Origin: an uncultured Collinsella sp.
GTDB taxonomy: Bacteria > Actinomycetota > Coriobacteriia > Coriobacteriales > Coriobacteriaceae
Reading direction: 5' to 3'
Assembly: GCA_900541285.1 (NCBI GenBank)
Contig: UQJA01000033.1
Coordinates: 1-16,816, forward strand
DNA length: 16,816 nucleotides
Below, in pieces: positions 14,725 to 16,816 of the stretch (positions within the stretch are counted from its first letter, which is position 1; each line of letters opens with the position of its first letter). Position numbers and translations under genes: made by a program. The notes beneath the pieces are model-generated. The model did not search any database. It saw only the letters and a program-made list of their open reading frames with translations, and was not told where the DNA came from.

Positions 14725-14758
14725 AAAGAAGTGGGGTTTCGGCCCCGCTTCTTTTTTG
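14725..14758 (+). terminator. Terminator/attenuator in the rimP leader
   Basis: A 12-bp stem (AAAGAAGTGGGG / CCCCGCTTCTTT, with one G-T pair) has the loop TTTCGG and runs into TTTTTTG. It lies between the operon promoter and rimP, so it should act as an attenuator. In E. coli the nusA operon is autoregulated by NusA through leader termination; a similar role here is inferred. Confidence 0.8.
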
Positions 14759-14777
14759 TATGGATGGAGGTGCCGCA

Positions 14778-15272
14778 ATGGTCAAGACCAAGACCGAGCA
14801 GGCGATCATCGACGCGCTCGAGGCCGTCGCTCCCCAGCACGATATCGACATCGTCGACGTCGAGCTCGTGGGTGCCACCAAGGCCCCCTGCGTGCGCGTG
14901 CGTATCGAGGGTGCCGAGGGTCAGAGCCTGTCGCTCAACGACGTCACGGCCAACACCAAGTGGGTCGGCGATGTGATTGAGGAGCTCGACCCCATCTCCT
15001 CGAGCTATACGCTCGAGGTGTCGAGCCCGGGTATGGCGCGCCCGCTGCGCCGCCCGAGTGACTTTGCCCGCTTTGTGGGCGAAAACTGCGAGCTCACCTC
15101 CACCGCCACCGAGGGCCGTCGCAAGTACGCCGGCAAGATTGCCGCCGCCACCGAGACGAACGTGACCCTCGAGCTCGAGGACGGCGAGTCCGTTACCCTC
15201 GATTTCTCTGATGTTAAAAAGTGCAAGTTGAAGCCCACCTACGACTTCAAGCCCGCGAAGGAAGGAAAGTAA
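14778..15272 (+). CDS. rimP: Ribosome maturation factor RimP
   Basis: RimP assists assembly of the 30S ribosomal subunit. The 164-residue protein has the two expected domains: an N-terminal alpha/beta domain (IDIVDVELVGATKAPCVRVRIEG) ending in the signature YTLEVSSPGMARPL, and a C-terminal SH3-like domain from about residue 95 (FARFVGENCELTSTATEG...). ATG 14778 is chosen because GGAGG sits 7 nt upstream and it gives a normal-length N-terminus; an in-frame start at 14523 would place the promoter and terminator inside the gene. It is the first gene of rimP-nusA-infB, and the nusA ATG begins 1 bp after its stop. Confidence 0.95.
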   Translation: MVKTKTEQAIIDALEAVAPQHDIDIVDVELVGATKAPCVRVRIEGAEGQSLSLNDVTANTKWVGDVIEELDPISSSYTLEVSSPGMARPLRRPSDFARFVGENCELTSTATEGRRKYAGKIAAATETNVTLELEDGESVTLDFSDVKKCKLKPTYDFKPAKEGK

Positions 15273-15273
15273 G

Positions 15274-16521
15274 ATGGCAGCATCCGACATGATGTCCGCC
15301 CTGATGGAGCTTTGCCAGGAGAAGCACATCGACCAGCTCTACCTGATAGACCGCCTGGAGCAGTCGCTCGCCAAGAGCTATGCCGAGATCCTGCATCTTG
15401 AGTGGGGCGCCAAGGTGACCATCGACCGCACCACCGGCAAGATCTACGTCTACCGCCTGGAGCCGATCGACGATTCCATGGACGAGGAGGGCAACTTCAC
15501 CGAGTTCGAGGAGATCGACGTCACTCCCAAGAACACGAGCCGCATCGCTGCCCAGCACGCCAAGGCCGAGATCAATGCCATCGTGCGTAACTCCGCCCGC
15601 GAGCAGATCTACGAGGAGTTCTCCGGTCGCATCGGTGACCTCATCAGCGGCACCGTGCTGCAGTCCACGCCCGACTTCACGATCGTCAAGATTCGCGAGG
15701 GCGTCGAGGCCGAGCTGCCGCACTTCGATCAGCGCCGTTACGAGAACGAGCGCAACGAGCGTCCGATGGGCGAGCGCTACCTGCACAACCAGCATATCAA
15801 GGCCGTGATCATCGACGTTCGCGACCCCAACTCCAACCTGCAGCCGGTTCGTGGCGAGCACAGCCGTCCGCCGATTGTCATCTCCCGTACCCACCCCGAG
15901 CTCATGCGTCGTCTGTTTGAGCAGGAGGTGCCCGAGATCTACGAGGGCACCGTCCAGATCAAGTCGATCGCCCGCGAGCCCGGCCAGCGCTCCAAGGTCG
16001 CCGTCCACTCGCTCGACGACCGTCTGGATCCCGTGGGCGCCTGCGTCGGCCCCAAGGGCAGCCGTGTTCGCGCTGTCGTGGGCGAGCTCCGCGGCGAGCG
16101 CGTCGACGTCATCCTGTGGGATGCCGATCCTGCCGTCTACGTCGCCAACGCCCTGTCGCCCGCTAAGGTCACCCGCGTCCTCATCGACGAGGAGAAGGCC
16201 TACGCCGGTGTCATCGTGCCCGACGACCAGCTGTCCCTCGCCATCGGCAAGGAGGGCCAGAACGCCCGCCTCGCCGCGCGCCTGACCGGCTGGCACATCG
16301 ACATCAAGTCCGAGACGCTTGCCGCCGACATCCTCAAGAACGTTCCCGTTCACGAGGAGCCCGCCGCCGACCTTATCGGTGACGAGGAGGACGAGGACGT
16401 CCGCCGCTGCGAGTACGTGTCCGAGGACGGCGTCCAGTGCCGCAACCAGGCTCGTCCCGGCTCCCGTTTCTGCGGTGTCCACGACACCGACGCCTTCGAT
16501 GATGCGGAGGACCTGATCTAG
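15274..16521 (+). CDS. nusA: Transcription termination/antitermination factor NusA with a Cys/His C-terminal tail
   Basis: NusA binds RNA polymerase and modulates pausing, termination and antitermination. The 415-residue protein has the RNA-polymerase-binding N-terminal domain (about 1-125), an S1 domain (about 130-200, GDLISGTVLQSTPDFTIVKI), and KH1 and KH2 domains (DPVGACVGPKGSRVRAVV, then AIGKEGQNARLAARLTGW). After KH2 a short acidic linker (EEDEDV) leads to an unusual C-terminal module: Cys379, Cys389, Cys400 and His403 in the pattern C-x9-C-x10-C-x2-H, with ARPGSRFC resembling small zinc-binding DUF5763-like modules. The ribosome binding site AAGGAAAG lies inside the end of rimP, so translation is probably coupled. 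The usual neighbour rnpM (ylxR) is absent before infB. Confidence 0.97.
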   Translation: MAASDMMSALMELCQEKHIDQLYLIDRLEQSLAKSYAEILHLEWGAKVTIDRTTGKIYVYRLEPIDDSMDEEGNFTEFEEIDVTPKNTSRIAAQHAKAEINAIVRNSAREQIYEEFSGRIGDLISGTVLQSTPDFTIVKIREGVEAELPHFDQRRYENERNERPMGERYLHNQHIKAVIIDVRDPNSNLQPVRGEHSRPPIVISRTHPELMRRLFEQEVPEIYEGTVQIKSIAREPGQRSKVAVHSLDDRLDPVGACVGPKGSRVRAVVGELRGERVDVILWDADPAVYVANALSPAKVTRVLIDEEKAYAGVIVPDDQLSLAIGKEGQNARLAARLTGWHIDIKSETLAADILKNVPVHEEPAADLIGDEEDEDVRRCEYVSEDGVQCRNQARPGSRFCGVHDTDAFDDAEDLI

Positions 16522-16528
16522 CGCGCGG

Positions 16529-16591
16529 TCGCGCCGGGCGGGTCCCGGCGCGTCTCCCACGCTCGTTCAGTCTCTAGGCACCCAAGGTGCC
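16529..16591 (+). other. Hairpins between nusA and infB
   Basis: CGCGCCGGG (16530-16538) pairs with CCCGGCGCG (16544-16552), and GGCACC (16577-16582) with GGTGCC (16586-16591). Neither is followed by a T tract. They may be mRNA processing or pause sites within the operon. Confidence 0.45.
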
Positions 16592-16612
16592 AGAAAGGGT
16601 AGGTGAAGTCAT

Positions 16613-16816
16613 ATGGCAAAAGTCCGTGTGTCCACCCTGGCCAAAGAGTTCGGCATGACCTCCAAGGAACTGATGGGTCATCTCGCCGATATGAAGATTC
16701 CCGCTAAGTCCGCTTCCTCCACCCTGGAGGACGCCTACGTTGCCATGGTCCGCAAGCAGCTCGCCTCGGTGATCGAGGCCCGCGCCCAGGAAGTCGAGGC
16801 CGCCAAGCAGGCCGAG
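16613..16816 (+). CDS. infB: Translation initiation factor IF-2, N-terminal part (3' end outside window)
   Basis: IF-2 is the GTPase that brings initiator tRNA to the ribosome. Only the first 68 codons are present. They encode the IF2_N domain: VRVSTLAKEFGMTSKELMGHLADMKIPAKSASSTLEDAYV, followed by the start of the long charged, Ala/Glu/Lys-rich linker typical of IF-2. The GTPase domains lie beyond the window. The ATG at 16613 is preceded by a weak GGTGAAG-like ribosome binding site. It lies 91 bp after nusA in the conserved rimP-nusA-infB order. Confidence 0.95.
   Translation, partial: MAKVRVSTLAKEFGMTSKELMGHLADMKIPAKSASSTLEDAYVAMVRKQLASVIEARAQEVEAAKQAE

Noticed and set aside
14523..14777. 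Longer RimP starting at 14523
   Set aside because: It would contain the promoter and the terminator hairpin, and the added residues do not match RimP; ATG 14778 has GGAGG at correct spacing.

Overview
The window is a high-GC bacterial chromosome segment with strongly G/C-ending codons. Its content fits a Coriobacteriia actinobacterium, most likely Collinsella or a close relative: actinobacterial-type rimP-nusA-infB genes, a sucrose PTS operon, and a VTC/DUF4956/CotH cluster. The genus is an inference from gene content and codon style, not from a database match. No CRISPR array, tRNA, rRNA, integrase or transposase was seen. Most genes read on the + strand; two small genes (8732-9076 and 13836-14408) read on the - strand.

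Region 1 (1-3187) is a tight three-gene operon. It encodes a CotH-family lipoprotein (5' end outside the window), a VTC-domain polyphosphate-polymerase-like enzyme and a DUF4956 membrane protein. Its 3' side holds a perfect 10-bp hairpin and a roughly 100-nt folded repeat element. Region 2 (3366-7716) is a sucrose-utilisation regulon: a LacI-type repressor, a PTS IIBC permease and a GH32 sucrose-6-phosphate hydrolase. Three near-identical 14-bp LacI-type operators tie it together, one at the repressor's own promoter and two upstream of the permease. A strong terminator ends the region.

Region 3 (7738-9076) holds two convergent genes that overlap by 11 bp. One encodes a fold-type I PLP-enzyme homologue of the cystathionine gamma-synthase family that appears to have lost its PLP lysine. 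The other encodes a single-domain ModE-like winged-helix protein. Divergent from the latter is guaB (IMP dehydrogenase). Its active-site segments, length and residue numbering match the Tritrichomonas foetus type of enzyme. The guaB 3' side carries a second copy of the folded repeat, followed by two more hairpins. leuS follows, behind an unusual 118-nt leader whose arms form a 29-bp stem.

Region 4 (13836-16816) holds an orphan lipoprotein gene on the - strand, a 369-bp intergenic stretch with folded segments and a good promoter, and then the translation/transcription operon rimP-nusA-infB (infB cut by the window end). A terminator hairpin sits between the promoter and rimP, as expected for an attenuated operon. 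NusA ends in a Cys/Cys/Cys/His mini-domain, and the rnpM (ylxR) gene often found between nusA and infB is missing.

The observations most worth follow-up are the two-copy folded repeat with a compensatory base change, the leuS leader hairpin, the NusA tail, and the lysine-less PLP-enzyme homologue.
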